From Chitinispirillales bacterium ANBcel5 (lineage in GTDB: Bacteria > Fibrobacterota > Chitinivibrionia > Chitinivibrionales > Chitinispirillaceae): a stretch of DNA of 64,000 nucleotides. The position numbers and the translations under genes are program-made. Below are positions 54,325 through 64,000 of this stretch, piece by piece. Location of the stretch: NCBI GenBank assembly GCA_029688955.1, contig JARUKZ010000019.1:1-64000 (forward strand). The letters are read 5' to 3'. Numbering within the stretch: the first letter of the stretch is position 1; each line of letters opens with the position of its first letter. A model generated the notes under the pieces. That model saw only the letters and a program-made list of their open reading frames with translations, made no database searches and was not told where the DNA came from.

Positions 54325-56451
54325 TTATTCTGAATCTGAATTCAGCGATTGTTCCTCAGCCACAGGAGTAATTTCCGGTGTGATCGTAACACCTGGCTTA
54401 TCCTTTTTAAGTGTTCTTGGCAAAACCCGTGATTTCTTTGCAGATTCAAGAGTATCACCTTTAATAACCTTCATTATCTCCTCTCTGTCGAGCATTTCAT
54501 GCTCAAGCAGCGCTTTTGCAAGCCACTCTAACTGATCCCTGTGTTCGGTAAGAATCGCTTTTGCCCGTTCAAGCTGTTCTTCGATCACCGAACGCATCAC
54601 CCGATCGATTTCTTCGGCGGTCTTATCGGAAAAGTCACGATGGCGATTCATATCTCTACCCAGAAAAATCGAGTCATCCTTTTCACCGTACGAAAGCGGG
54701 CCCAGCTCATTGGTCATACCATAATCGCAAATCATTTTTCTGATAAGACTGGTAGCCTGCTTTATATCATTGGATGCCCCTGTTGTCTGATGATTAAATA
54801 CCATCTGCTCAGCCATTCTTCCCCCAAGCATTATACAAACCCTATCCAGGATATACTGCTTTGTGTAGCTGTGTTTGTCTTCACCTGGAAGTGAATAGGT
54901 TACCCCTAAGGCCCGTCCACGCGGTATGATTGTAACCTTATGAAGCGGATCGGCATCCTTACAGTGAATATTACATATTGCATGGCCCGCTTCGTGATAA
55001 GCAGTAGTCTGCTTCTCTTTTTCCGACAACACCATACTTTTTCGTTCAGTACCCATTACGACTTTGTCTTTTGCCTCTTCGAAATCAAGCATAGTAACAC
55101 ACTCCTGACCAAATCGTGCGGCCATAAGAGCTGCCTCGTTAACAAGGTTAGAAAGATCTGCACCAACAAAGCCCGGGGTTCCCCTCGCTATAGTATGAAG
55201 ATCTACATCCGGGGCCAACGGAGTGTTTTTAGTATGTACTTTGAGTATCCCTTCACGACCCTTCACGTCTGGCATATCAACCACAACCTGTCGGTCAAAC
55301 CTGCCGGGTCTGAGCAATGCCGGATCCAAAACATCCGGGCGGTTTGTGGCAGCTATAAGTATGATACCGGAGTTAACTTCAAAACCATCCATCTCAACGA
55401 GCATCTGATTAAGAGTTTGCTCTCTTTCATCATGACCACCACCAAGACCAGCCCCACGCTGTCTCCCCACTGCGTCTATTTCATCAATAAAAACGATACA
55501 CGGTGAACTTCTTTTTGCGGTCTCAAAGAGATCTCGGACTCTGGATGCACCTACACCCACAAACATTTCCACAAAATCAGAGCCACTCATAGAAAGAAAC
55601 GGTACTCCAGCTTCACCGGCCACGCACCTGGCAAGTAATGTCTTACCGGTTCCCGGAGGCCCCAGAAGCAATACGCCTTTTGGAATTTTACCGCCAAGTT
55701 TCTTAAACTTCTTTGGATCTTTAAGAAACTCTATGATTTCAGCAAGCTCACCTTTAGCCTCCTCTACACCAGCTGCATCAGCGAACGTAATCTGAGGACG
55801 GTCAAGTGAATGAACTTTAGCCTTACTTTTGCCAAAAGAAAACATACCTTTCTGGCCACCACCACCGTGCATATTTCGTATGAAAAATATGTATATCAGT
55901 ATAAGCAGTCCGTAAGGAAGGATGCTTAGAACAATGCTGCCCCAGGCTCTGTCCTGCTCAAAAGTATAAGGGATTCCATATTCATCCCACTCTCTAAGCA
56001 TATCTGAATCTACAAAGGGAAGATTAACGACAAAATGTTTCGTCTCCGCCGGTTCCTCAAGAGAGGGTATAACCGAGAGATGAGAAGGATCTGCTACTTC
56101 TCCTCTTAACACAGCATTGTTTATCCCCTTCTGCTCCACCACAACGTCTACGATCTCAACAGCACCACTTTTCTGCTCCTCGCTTTCAACCTGCTCTGCC
56201 TCCTGACCAGGTTCCCCTGTGTGAGAAAGCAGTGCTTTAAATTGACTGTAGGTCAGCATCATCTCTTTCTCGGAATTGAAAGTTTCAACAGAGCGTAATG
56301 CCAGAACAAATGCCACTATAATCAAAAGCCACATAAGAATCTTTTTTGATGGATCCTTTCTTGGGCCTTTGGGGCCGCCATTATTTTGCTTGCGACTTTT
56401 GTTATCTCCAACAGGCTCAATGCCTTTATCTTTTTTTTCTTCAGAACCCAA
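54325..56451 (-). CDS. ftsH: ATP-dependent zinc metalloprotease FtsH
   Basis: 708 residues. Two membrane helices near residues 38-55 and 178-197 enclose a periplasmic part longer than usual (about 120 residues, acidic Gln/Glu-rich). The AAA+ domain has [18 protein letters not shown] and the second-region-of-homology [11 protein letters not shown]; the zinc site is HEAGH, with the third ligand Asp further on. It degrades misfolded membrane and regulatory proteins. It lies 85 bases after tilS on the same strand, the common tilS-ftsH pairing. Confidence 0.97.
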   Translation of the reverse strand: MGSEEKKDKGIEPVGDNKSRKQNNGGPKGPRKDPSKKILMWLLIIVAFVLALRSVETFNSEKEMMLTYSQFKALLSHTGEPGQEAEQVESEEQKSGAVEIVDVVVEQKGINNAVLRGEVADPSHLSVIPSLEEPAETKHFVVNLPFVDSDMLREWDEYGIPYTFEQDRAWGSIVLSILPYGLLILIYIFFIRNMHGGGGQKGMFSFGKSKAKVHSLDRPQITFADAAGVEEAKGELAEIIEFLKDPKKFKKLGGKIPKGVLLLGPPGTGKTLLARCVAGEAGVPFLSMSGSDFVEMFVGVGASRVRDLFETAKRSSPCIVFIDEIDAVGRQRGAGLGGGHDEREQTLNQMLVEMDGFEVNSGIILIAATNRPDVLDPALLRPGRFDRQVVVDMPDVKGREGILKVHTKNTPLAPDVDLHTIARGTPGFVGADLSNLVNEAALMAARFGQECVTMLDFEEAKDKVVMGTERKSMVLSEKEKQTTAYHEAGHAICNIHCKDADPLHKVTIIPRGRALGVTYSLPGEDKHSYTKQYILDRVCIMLGGRMAEQMVFNHQTTGASNDIKQATSLIRKMICDYGMTNELGPLSYGEKDDSIFLGRDMNRHRDFSDKTAEEIDRVMRSVIEEQLERAKAILTEHRDQLEWLAKALLEHEMLDREEIMKVIKGDTLESAKKSRVLPRTLKKDKPGVTITPEITPVAEEQSLNSDSE

Positions 56452-56536
56452 ATCAATTCCTCCACAGAATTTAAGTATTAAAAATCTTACACTAAAATAA
56501 ATAATTACAGATTCTTGTCAGCCCTAAATCGGCCCC

Positions 56537-57955
56537 TTATTGCAGTTTTTCACTGAGAATCGATTTAAAGCTGACAAAGATTATTTTTCTGCAACCAGGT
56601 TTTACACGAAATTTCTCCGAAATTCTTACCCCCGGCACCCAAACCACCTCACCTTTGCAGGTTGTTACCACTCCGATTCTTTTCCTTTCTCTCTTTAAAA
56701 TACCCTGTTTGGCTAAAAAATCGGCTAGTTTTGTCTCTTTGGTGGCCCCCAGTGGCCAAAACCTATCATCCGAGACAATGGTTCTATAAATCAGTGGCAT
56801 GTACTGGTCTTGTACGTTGAGCCATACAGTTTTATTGTCTGAAGGTGGATTTTCCCCGGGTAAGGGTAAACTGCGCACCTCAAATACTGCCCCACCCTCT
56901 TTACATTCTGTGTGCCCGGCTGATTTAAGTACACAACTAAAGGGTTGAAACGTATCGTTTTTGGGACACAGCACCACATTGTGTCTGTCTGCATAGCACA
57001 GCCAATGACCAGGCAGCAGAAACTCTTCCCCGCTTTTTTTCTGAGCAGTATCGAGTACTCTTTGAATATGATCTCTTTGTACAGGGATACCAAACTTTTC
57101 AAAAAGTACCACCATGGCGTTAGAAGCTACCACCGGTTTTTCAAACCCTTTTTTGCTTACATGAATACAATCTGTACCGAAAGCTATTACGTGAGATTGT
57201 ATCCATATATTGATATTTTCCTCGACCAAAGAGTTAATTTCTCTCATTGTCTGGGCAAAGCCACAGAGGTGTTCGATGACTTGTGACTCCCTTTTTTTAA
57301 TCACCGGCAACACTTCTTGTCTGAGCCAGTTACGTTTAAAAGAGATGTCGTAGTTTGATGAATCGGTTCTAAAAGCTAATGAAGTGCTGCTAAGCCACTC
57401 AATCAGCATCGCTCTTTTCACATTTAAAAGCGGCCTTATGACCCCATCATTACGAACAGGCAGTATAGACCTGAGTCCTCTGATTCCAGAACCCCGCATA
57501 ATACGCATTAATACCGTTTCAGCCTGATCATCAGCAGTGTGAGCGGTAGCGATGTAGTCGAATCTGTGTTTTTGCTTCAATTGGGTAAAAAACTTATACC
57601 GTTCTTTTCGGGCCCATTCCTCTATGCCGCTCTCTCCCGGGCGTTTATGTTTTAGTCTTTTTATATAAAGCTCTTCACCCGTAACCATCATTTTGACAAA
57701 TTGCTCATCCTCATCAGACTCTTCAGCCCTAAGTCCATGATTTACGTGAGCTACAGCCATTTTTGAACATGATAGATGATGTTTAAGGTTTTTAAACAGA
57801 TGATATAAAGCTACAGAATCAGCCCCGCCGCTGACACAGAGTAAAATAGAAAAATCAGTTTTTAAATTATTTTTACAAAAATCAAGTACAACGTCTTCAG
57901 GCGAGTTGAATTCCAGATTATTAGGAGGGTAAAAGCCATTACTAGATTCCATCAT
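56537..57955 (-). CDS. tilS: tRNA(Ile)-lysidine synthetase
   Basis: About 472 residues from the paired ATG at 57955/57952; an earlier frame start would run into the tRNA gene and is rejected. PP-loop CVSGGADSVALYHLF (ATP binding), VAHVNHGLRAEESDEDEQFV, ATAHTADDQAETVLMRIMRGSGIRGL and a C-terminal domain with DRFWPLGATKETKLADFLAKQGI define TilS. It converts C34 to lysidine in tRNA-Ile2(CAU), so that the CAU anticodon reads AUA. It lies directly downstream of a tRNA with a CAT anticodon. Confidence 0.95.
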   Translation of the reverse strand: MMESSNGFYPPNNLEFNSPEDVVLDFCKNNLKTDFSILLCVSGGADSVALYHLFKNLKHHLSCSKMAVAHVNHGLRAEESDEDEQFVKMMVTGEELYIKRLKHKRPGESGIEEWARKERYKFFTQLKQKHRFDYIATAHTADDQAETVLMRIMRGSGIRGLRSILPVRNDGVIRPLLNVKRAMLIEWLSSTSLAFRTDSSNYDISFKRNWLRQEVLPVIKKRESQVIEHLCGFAQTMREINSLVEENINIWIQSHVIAFGTDCIHVSKKGFEKPVVASNAMVVLFEKFGIPVQRDHIQRVLDTAQKKSGEEFLLPGHWLCYADRHNVVLCPKNDTFQPFSCVLKSAGHTECKEGGAVFEVRSLPLPGENPPSDNKTVWLNVQDQYMPLIYRTIVSDDRFWPLGATKETKLADFLAKQGILKRERKRIGVVTTCKGEVVWVPGVRISEKFRVKPGCRKIIFVSFKSILSEKLQ

Positions 57956-58012
57956 AAAGTGCGGACCGTATATGAGTTTGGAATTTAAAGATGGAGAACC
58001 GGAAAGTGAAGA

Positions 58013-58089
58013 TGGTAGCAGCGGAGGGAGTCGAACCCCCGACACGTGGATTATGATTCCACTGCTCTAACCTACTGAGCTACGCTGCC
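58013..58089 (-). tRNA. tRNA-Met (CAT)
   Basis: 77 nt including encoded CCA. Acceptor GGCAGCG/CGCTGCT, D-arm AGCTCAGTAGGTTAGAGC-like, anticodon stem GTGGA/TCCAC around loop ATCATAA (anticodon CAT, U33 present), T-arm GGGGG-TTCGACT-CCCTC. The acceptor starts with a G1-U72 wobble. The anticodon stem lacks the three G-C pairs of initiator tRNA, so it is elongator Met; a tRNA-Ile2 identity is less likely since the stem does not look like the usual Ile2 one but cannot be excluded. Confidence 0.9.
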
Positions 58090-58170
58090 ACAAATTGTGC
58101 AACAAATATATGTTTTGAGAAGAGAGCAGTCAATAAAAAAAGCATAGGTACTGCGTTTTTCTCACCCTTC

Positions 58171-60423
58171 TTAGAACATAAAGGAACGATCTCTGTCTTT
58201 TTCTCTTGAACGTCTGGGAGGCCCCAGAAGATCAATCATACTGCCATCACGTCGCTGTCTGACATTGGTATGCAGTGCACAGGTATCCAGTTCCTGTGTA
58301 CTAAGCAAGACTTCCTGAGATGTTTCGGGGCAATTGTTTGTTGCTATAAGATGTGATTCATTACAAATTGTTTCAGATTTAACCCCCTGAGGCCGTTGAA
58401 AGTTGGTGACCGGTAAATCTCGATGCAGGGCACTCATTGTGCTCACCCATATTGGTATGGCTGCGTGGCCACCGGTAACCCCCCTGCCCATTGAACGCCT
58501 CTCATCTATTCCAGCCCACACTCCTGTTACAATCTGGGGGGTAAAACCAACAAACCAGGCATCAGAGTATCTGTTGGTGGTTCCGGTTTTACCCGAAGCC
58601 GGCCTGGTAAATCCCTCTCGCCGTATGGCAGCCCCTGTTCCGCAACAAACCACCGTTTGCATCAAATTACTCATAAGATAAGCGGTTTCAGGAGTTATCA
58701 CTTCGGTGGTATTGGCAGCGTTCTCTTCTAAAACTCTGTTATTATTATCCAATATTTTAGTAACAAAATAAGGTTCTGCCTGCACACCGGCATTGGCATA
58801 GATAGAGTAAGCGCTTGTAATCTCCATCGGTGTAACTTCGCAGGCACCAATTGCCAGAGATGGTACAGGATTCATTGTATGTTTTAGTCCCATACGCCGT
58901 GCATATTCTATAACGCGATGGGCGCCTATGCTGTTAAAGAGCTGAATTGCAACCAAATTAACAGAACTTGCCATAGCTTCCCGAAGGGTGATTGGTCCTC
59001 TGAATGTTCGGTCATAGTTTTCAGGCCTCCATTCGCCTTCCGGAGTTTCAAGAGTGATTGGTTGATCTAAAAGCACACTGGCAGGATTGTACCCTTCATC
59101 AAAAGCAGCGGTAAAAACAAAAGGCTTAAAAGCAGAACCTGGCTGACGGCGAGCCTGTATTGCCCTGTTAAATCTGCTTTCCTGAAAATCCCGTCCCCCT
59201 ACGAGGGTAAGAATTTGGCCGGTAGTTACATCCAGTGACACAACCGAAGCCTGTGCTCTTCTTAGCCTCAACGAATCGGGGAATGAAGCGAGCTGTTCAC
59301 TGTTAGCAGCATAAATAGAATCAAAATCAGCTAAAAACTCATCTCTTGAAATACCCATCTCCCTGTACACGCGGGTACTATCAAGAAACTTCCTGTTGAG
59401 TCGAGCCTGCAACACTTCGATTCTGGCAGTAACGGCCTTTTCTGTGGAATCCTGTGCTACCGGATCAAGGGTGGTATGAATTTTTAGACCACCATTGAAA
59501 AGTGCATCGTCACCGTAGCGCCCGGCAACATACCTGCGCACCATCTCTACAAAGTAGGACCCAAGAGGCGTTGGTCGCTCCCGTGGATTTGCTACGATTG
59601 GTTGCTCAATTGCTTGTGCTGCTGTTTGGCCGTCAATAGCACCGGTTACGACCATTGAGCTAAGAACGGTATTTCTTCGTCTGGTTACCCGTTCAAGATT
59701 TGCCTCTCTATCCGGCCTAAAACGTTCAGGGAGCTGAATGATACCGGCTAAAGTAGCCGCCTCATTTAGATTTATCTCAGAGACATCCTTACTGAAATAC
59801 TGCTCGCTGGCAGCCTGCACCCCATACACCCCGGCACCCAAATAGACCTGATTGAGATAAAGCTCAAGAATCTCCTCTTTGGTGAAACGCTGTTCAAGCT
59901 GAATAGCAGTAAGGGCTTCTCTTACCTTCCGTAGCATTGTAGTTTCAGAGGTAAGATAGAGGTTTCGGGCAAGTTGCTGAGTTAGGGTTGAGGCACCCTG
60001 TGCGTACCGTTTATGCACGATATTTCCCACTATCGCTCCAAATATTCGATGTATATCGATTCCCCAGTGATCATAATATTTGCGGTCCTCAATGGCCAGT
60101 ACTGCCTGCTGAAGCTCAAGCGGTACCTCATCAAGTGATACCCAGTACCGTCGCTCTGTGCTGAATTCATGAAGCAAACTGCCATCACGGGCAAAAACTT
60201 TGGACACAAGGGGCTGCTGAATATAATGAAGCTGAGTATGAGTAGGAAGTGACTCATACAACCGGTACAAAAACCAGGCACCTGAAGCACCTGCAAATGA
60301 AAATAGTATTACGAGCACCAAAACCAGTATAATCACCGGCTTTCCCTGTACATTGGTACTCTTCTTCTCCACCTCTGGATTCTGATTCTTACTGGATAGG
60401 TAAATTTCTTTATCGTTTTGCAT
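58171..60423 (-). CDS. Class A penicillin-binding protein (PBP1A)
   Basis: About 750 residues from the ATG at 60423. Short cytosolic tail and one membrane helix (about 28-50). GT51 glycosyltransferase: EDRKYYDHWGID and the GASTLTQQLARNLYL block. Transpeptidase: active Ser in RQPGSAFKPFVF, SVN, and KTGTTNRYSDAWFVGF. Together they polymerise and cross-link peptidoglycan. A Cys-containing C-terminal tail ends RDRSFMF. It stands alone, leftward; the tRNA-Met lies downstream of its end. Confidence 0.96.
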   Translation of the reverse strand: MQNDKEIYLSSKNQNPEVEKKSTNVQGKPVIILVLVLVILFSFAGASGAWFLYRLYESLPTHTQLHYIQQPLVSKVFARDGSLLHEFSTERRYWVSLDEVPLELQQAVLAIEDRKYYDHWGIDIHRIFGAIVGNIVHKRYAQGASTLTQQLARNLYLTSETTMLRKVREALTAIQLEQRFTKEEILELYLNQVYLGAGVYGVQAASEQYFSKDVSEINLNEAATLAGIIQLPERFRPDREANLERVTRRRNTVLSSMVVTGAIDGQTAAQAIEQPIVANPRERPTPLGSYFVEMVRRYVAGRYGDDALFNGGLKIHTTLDPVAQDSTEKAVTARIEVLQARLNRKFLDSTRVYREMGISRDEFLADFDSIYAANSEQLASFPDSLRLRRAQASVVSLDVTTGQILTLVGGRDFQESRFNRAIQARRQPGSAFKPFVFTAAFDEGYNPASVLLDQPITLETPEGEWRPENYDRTFRGPITLREAMASSVNLVAIQLFNSIGAHRVIEYARRMGLKHTMNPVPSLAIGACEVTPMEITSAYSIYANAGVQAEPYFVTKILDNNNRVLEENAANTTEVITPETAYLMSNLMQTVVCCGTGAAIRREGFTRPASGKTGTTNRYSDAWFVGFTPQIVTGVWAGIDERRSMGRGVTGGHAAIPIWVSTMSALHRDLPVTNFQRPQGVKSETICNESHLIATNNCPETSQEVLLSTQELDTCALHTNVRQRRDGSMIDLLGPPRRSREKDRDRSFMF

Positions 60424-60657
60424 GATTTTAAAATATAGCCAGATTACAGGCAAGTCAAATGTTTAAAAAATGTAATTAACCTATAAATCACTCATAGATA
60501 ATAAAATTAATTGATTGTACTCAGCAATACATCAAAATCGAAAAATAACCCTATTCATCCTCAACCAGATACAATAAACATATACACAACTCTGCATTTT
60601 CGCTATATAATAATATAGATAGGGTCATAGGTACAACTCGGTTCCCCAAAAAAAATT

Positions 60658-63600
60658 ATGTTCAATCTAAAAAGTTTTAAAAAAATCCTGCTTTTAACCC
60701 TCTTTGCCCTTGCATTACCCTCATGGGCAACCCGACGAAATGTGGGGCCTGAAGAAACATACACCACCATAAATGCAGCAATGGATGCCTCCCAATCCGG
60801 CGATACCATTTGGATCATCGGTCCCGGTCCATATGATGAAGATGTGCCCCTTAACTTCTGGAGAGGCGAATTAACCTTAATGGGCGCATGGAATGATCCC
60901 GATTCTTTCCCCACCATTCGCTTATCGGGCTCCAACTTTGATTCCTGGATTTCAAACGATACGACTCATCTGTATTTTCGAAGACTTGAGTTAAATAATA
61001 TGTCGTTCCCCGGCGGCTCTGATGGAAATCTCAAAAAAATGGTTTTTGAGCAGTGTATAGTGACTGGTACCACCTCCTCTTTTATAAATTTCCCACAGAA
61101 CATCCCCGTTGATGCTCTTCAATTTAAAAACACCATTTTCAAGAATAATCCCGGAACAATTTTCAACAGATCGGGGGTAAACTTTAACTGGCCGGGGCCC
61201 TACGGCAGAATCGTAAACTGTGTTTTCTATAATAACGGTACAATTAACTCTGGTGAAATTTCTGAAGAATATATAGCTGAAAACAAGTTCTATATCATTA
61301 AAAACAGCATCTTTAAGAACAACACCACTATTACCAATGAAGTGAACCTTAAGCAGCAATGGATCCACAACATAATCCCCACTTCAGAATCGTTAGACGA
61401 CTGGGGCGAAAACAGTATAAGAAACGATGATCCGGGGTTCATAAACTCCTCCCCTTCTCTTGCCAGTCACTTCGACATTACCAAAGAGTCTGTAGCCAGA
61501 GATGCCGGCACCACATCCAATGCCCCAACAATTGATATCAGAGGAGAGCAGCGCATAGGCACAAACGATATCGGAGCATATGAATTTTTAGCCGTACCGC
61601 TGGTGTGGGACATCTCCACTGCCCCCGGTATCCAGCCCGGAGATGGTACATGGGGAGTTGATAACTTCTGGACCCAGGAAAACGACGACGGCACAGTTCT
61701 TCGCCCATGGCCCCTGGAAGGGGATAACGCCAAATTTGCCGGTGAAGACGGCGGGCCCTATTACATAAGTGTCGATGGTGAGCAAAACCTCTTCTCCCTG
61801 AGTTTTGAAAACTCTGGTTATGAAATAAGCGATGGTACACTTCAGTTTGGTGATTCTACGGCTACTATCGTTGTTGAAGATGGGAAGAGCGCAACTGTTG
61901 CTTCTGTTGTGGATGGATCTCAGGGGCTTGCAAAAGAGGGAACCGGAAGCCTTACGATCACTGGAGACAATACATTTTCGGGAACCGTAACTATAGAAGA
62001 AGGGGTGTTAAGGAGTGGTACCGCTCAAGCCCTGGGCCACAGTGATAATGATGTCTCTGTGGTAACGGGAGGGAGGCTTGAACTTTCGGGGTCAATTACG
62101 ATAGAAGACAGAACCATCACGATTTTAGGAGACGGGGGTAATTTCAGAGGGGCTCTTCAGAGCCAATCCGGAACTAACATCTGGAGCGGACCGGTTATTC
62201 TGGGTGATAACAATGCACGAATTGGTGCCCAGTCAGGGCAGACATTATTAATTGATGGGCCAATCAGTGATGATGGTAACTCCTATAATCTGGTCATAAA
62301 CAGTGGCGGTGGTGTTACCATCTTAGGCGGAGCCAATACCTATGGTGGCATGACACGAGTTTACAATGGTACCCTGCGGATAAGTTCAGATGACAGGCTA
62401 CCCCTGCAAACGGAACTTCGTCTTGGTGTTGGTGCAAGCGGAGATGGAACCTTTGATCTAAACGGGTATAATCAAACCGTTGCCGGATTAAGTCTTCATG
62501 ACCCGGTAAACACTCAAAGCACAGTGACAAATAACGGTGCACAGCAATCGGTATTTACGATAAACAACGCTGGTAATTTTCTGTTTGGTGGTAAAATTGA
62601 AGATGGAAACTCTTCCTTACAATTGATCAAAAACAACAGCGGAACACTCACCTTGACCGGAAATAACACTTACAGTGATGGTACTGTAATCAGTGATGGT
62701 ACTCTGCAAATAGGAGACAACGGAACTAGCGGTATGATTCAGGGTGATATCACCAATAACTCTTCCCTGATATTCAGTCGCTTTGATGATATTAACTTTG
62801 ATGGGGTTATCTCAGGAAATGGTGAGGTAACAAAAAGTGGAGATGGTACACTTACATTTACAGCAAACCATGACTACACAGGATTAACAACTATTACAGA
62901 TGGTACACTGCGGCTCGGTGATGGCGGTACAAGCGGTGGTATTGCTGGTGATATCGTTAATGATGCATTGTTGGTGTTTGATCGCTCAAGCGGGCTTATT
63001 TACCCGGGTAGCATTTCAGGTACAGGAGATGTTACTAAACAGGGTAACAGTGTTTTGGTTTTTACAGGTGAAAACAGTTACAGTGGCACAACTACCGTAA
63101 ATGAAGGTACACTTGAAATAGGCAGTGGGTTAACCTATGGTTCACTTGCAGGAGATCTGGTTAATAACGCTCATGTTATTTTTAACCGCTCTAATACTCT
63201 CACCTACCCCGGTGATATTTCCGGCACTGGTAATGTTAGTATCCTTGGCGGAGGTACGCTGATATACACAGGGGATGCCAACCATACAGGTATAACCAAC
63301 GTCTATGATGGCACTCTTCAGATTGGTAATGGCTCAAGTGGTTCAGTGAGTGGAAACATTGAAAACAACGAAACACTTATCTTTCACCGAACCGGTTCAC
63401 TCTCTTACAACGGTGTAATATCCGGATCAGGTGATCTTATAAAATCAAACAGCGGTACATTGAATATCAGTAACACCCAAATCTACGAAGGGACTACCAC
63501 TGTTAATGAAGGGACATTGGTTGTTTCGGGGGAACTTGCAAATACAGCTGTTATAACTGTTAATAATTCAGGTACACTTGCCGGCACAGGTATAGTTAAC

Positions 63601-64000
63601 GGCCCTGTGATTATTGAAAATAATGCGGTACTAAGCCCCGGAGACAATGGTCCCGGTAAGCTTACAACCGGTACACTTACCCTAAATGATCAATCGATAC
63701 TCAATTTTGAGCTGGGAGACAACTCAGACAGTGTTGTGGTCGAAGGGGATTTGGAGCTCAATGGCATAATCAATATTGCAGAGCTTCCCGGATTTGGTGT
63801 CGGAGAGTATACAATATTTACCTTTTCGGGTGACCTGATAAACAGAGAGCTAAACTCCGGTAGCAGACCTGAAGGATATAGTATTTCCATCATAACTGAG
63901 AATAATGAAGTAAAAGTTGTGGTAGAACCAGAGATGAGCCATTATGTCTGGGATGTTTCTGACTATCCCGGTTTTCAGGCAAATGATGGAGTATGGGGTA
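60658..64000 (+). CDS. Secreted PATR-repeat giant protein (partial, runs off window)
   Basis: The frame from ATG 60658 is open for 1114 codons without a stop and continues past the window. Signal peptide about 1-24 (ending SWA). Residues about 30-310 form a pectate-lyase-like beta-helix/choice-of-anchor-type domain (GPEETYTTINAAMDASQSGD). From about 330, passenger-associated transport repeats occur (LTGNNTYSDGTVISDGTLQIG, LIFTGENSYSGTTTVNEGTLE pattern), at least eight strands-sets. The opening VWDISTAPGIQPGDGTWG recurs at the end as VWDVSDYPGFQANDGVWG, so a second large module starts near 63940. Likely a surface adhesin or cell-wall-bound protein. Confidence 0.85.
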   Translation, partial: MFNLKSFKKILLLTLFALALPSWATRRNVGPEETYTTINAAMDASQSGDTIWIIGPGPYDEDVPLNFWRGELTLMGAWNDPDSFPTIRLSGSNFDSWISNDTTHLYFRRLELNNMSFPGGSDGNLKKMVFEQCIVTGTTSSFINFPQNIPVDALQFKNTIFKNNPGTIFNRSGVNFNWPGPYGRIVNCVFYNNGTINSGEISEEYIAENKFYIIKNSIFKNNTTITNEVNLKQQWIHNIIPTSESLDDWGENSIRNDDPGFINSSPSLASHFDITKESVARDAGTTSNAPTIDIRGEQRIGTNDIGAYEFLAVPLVWDISTAPGIQPGDGTWGVDNFWTQENDDGTVLRPWPLEGDNAKFAGEDGGPYYISVDGEQNLFSLSFENSGYEISDGTLQFGDSTATIVVEDGKSATVASVVDGSQGLAKEGTGSLTITGDNTFSGTVTIEEGVLRSGTAQALGHSDNDVSVVTGGRLELSGSITIEDRTITILGDGGNFRGALQSQSGTNIWSGPVILGDNNARIGAQSGQTLLIDGPISDDGNSYNLVINSGGGVTILGGANTYGGMTRVYNGTLRISSDDRLPLQTELRLGVGASGDGTFDLNGYNQTVAGLSLHDPVNTQSTVTNNGAQQSVFTINNAGNFLFGGKIEDGNSSLQLIKNNSGTLTLTGNNTYSDGTVISDGTLQIGDNGTSGMIQGDITNNSSLIFSRFDDINFDGVISGNGEVTKSGDGTLTFTANHDYTGLTTITDGTLRLGDGGTSGGIAGDIVNDALLVFDRSSGLIYPGSISGTGDVTKQGNSVLVFTGENSYSGTTTVNEGTLEIGSGLTYGSLAGDLVNNAHVIFNRSNTLTYPGDISGTGNVSILGGGTLIYTGDANHTGITNVYDGTLQIGNGSSGSVSGNIENNETLIFHRTGSLSYNGVISGSGDLIKSNSGTLNISNTQIYEGTTTVNEGTLVVSGELANTAVITVNNSGTLAGTGIVNGPVIIENNAVLSPGDNGPGKLTTGTLTLNDQSILNFELGDNSDSVVVEGDLELNGIINIAELPGFGVGEYTIFTFSGDLINRELNSGSRPEGYSISIITENNEVKVVVEPEMSHYVWDVSDYPGFQANDGVWG

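Noticed and set aside
57956..58045. Longer start for tilS at 58045
   Set aside because: It would run into the tRNA-Met gene and add residues with no family match.

Overview
The window looks like a chromosome segment of a Gram-negative bacterium of the Fibrobacterota (Chitinispirillum-like rather than rumen Fibrobacter; the genus is a guess). Supporting signs are a TIGR02147-family protein (a Fibrobacter-expanded family), a 1250-residue protein with a fibro-slime domain, secreted proteins with FlgD/T9SS-like C-terminal domains, a tmRNA tag AEDYSFAMAA, and outer-membrane machinery (KdsA, LpxH-like enzyme, TonB-dependent receptor, beta-barrel proteins).

Layout: 1-2.8 kb is almost gene-free and repeat-rich. 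It holds two unrelated tandem arrays that both have a 43-bp period, a 7-mer/6-mer microsatellite, an inverted repeat pair bracketing about 1.4 kb, and a decayed four-helix-bundle gene. 2.9-6.0 kb holds a DUF998 membrane protein, an NdpA-like nucleoid protein, a TspO-like protein and a hypothetical. 6.4-9.5 kb is a compact four-gene operon (small monotopic sugar-phosphate transferase, GNAT, ACC-deaminase-fold PLP enzyme, ATP-grasp ligase) that may modify a lipid-linked sugar. A GH3 glycosidase follows.

11.9-15.2 kb is a two-component system with a secreted Gly/Arg-rich small protein upstream, controlled by a consensus sigma-54 promoter and two helically phased palindromes. 15.4-18.9 kb encodes secreted proteins; one coding frame is interrupted by two TGA codons and appears to separate a signal peptide from its body. 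19.1-24.2 kb has the TIGR02147 protein convergent with a lipoprotein, a HAD hydrolase, a cupin and PPi-phosphofructokinase. 24.5-26.7 kb is a TonB receptor behind a perfect Fur-like palindrome.

26.7-30.0 kb is a decayed island ending at the 3' end of ssrA (tmRNA): an IS91-like transposase pseudogene, a frameshifted membrane protein, 150-bp direct repeats, a GIY-YIG pseudogene, and a duplicated copy of the tmRNA terminator region at the far border.

30.4-64 kb is mostly conserved chromosome: LacI regulator, HtpG, UppP, HIT, LpxH-like, MATE, ZIP, the fibro-slime giant, a DHOD-like protein, PGK and GAPDH, KdsA, a thiouridylase-like PP-loop enzyme whose true start is non-AUG, a Fur-family regulator, a five-bladed-propeller membrane protein, a tRNA-Met/tilS/ftsH cluster, PBP1A, and the first 1114 codons of a PATR-repeat secreted giant that runs off the window end.
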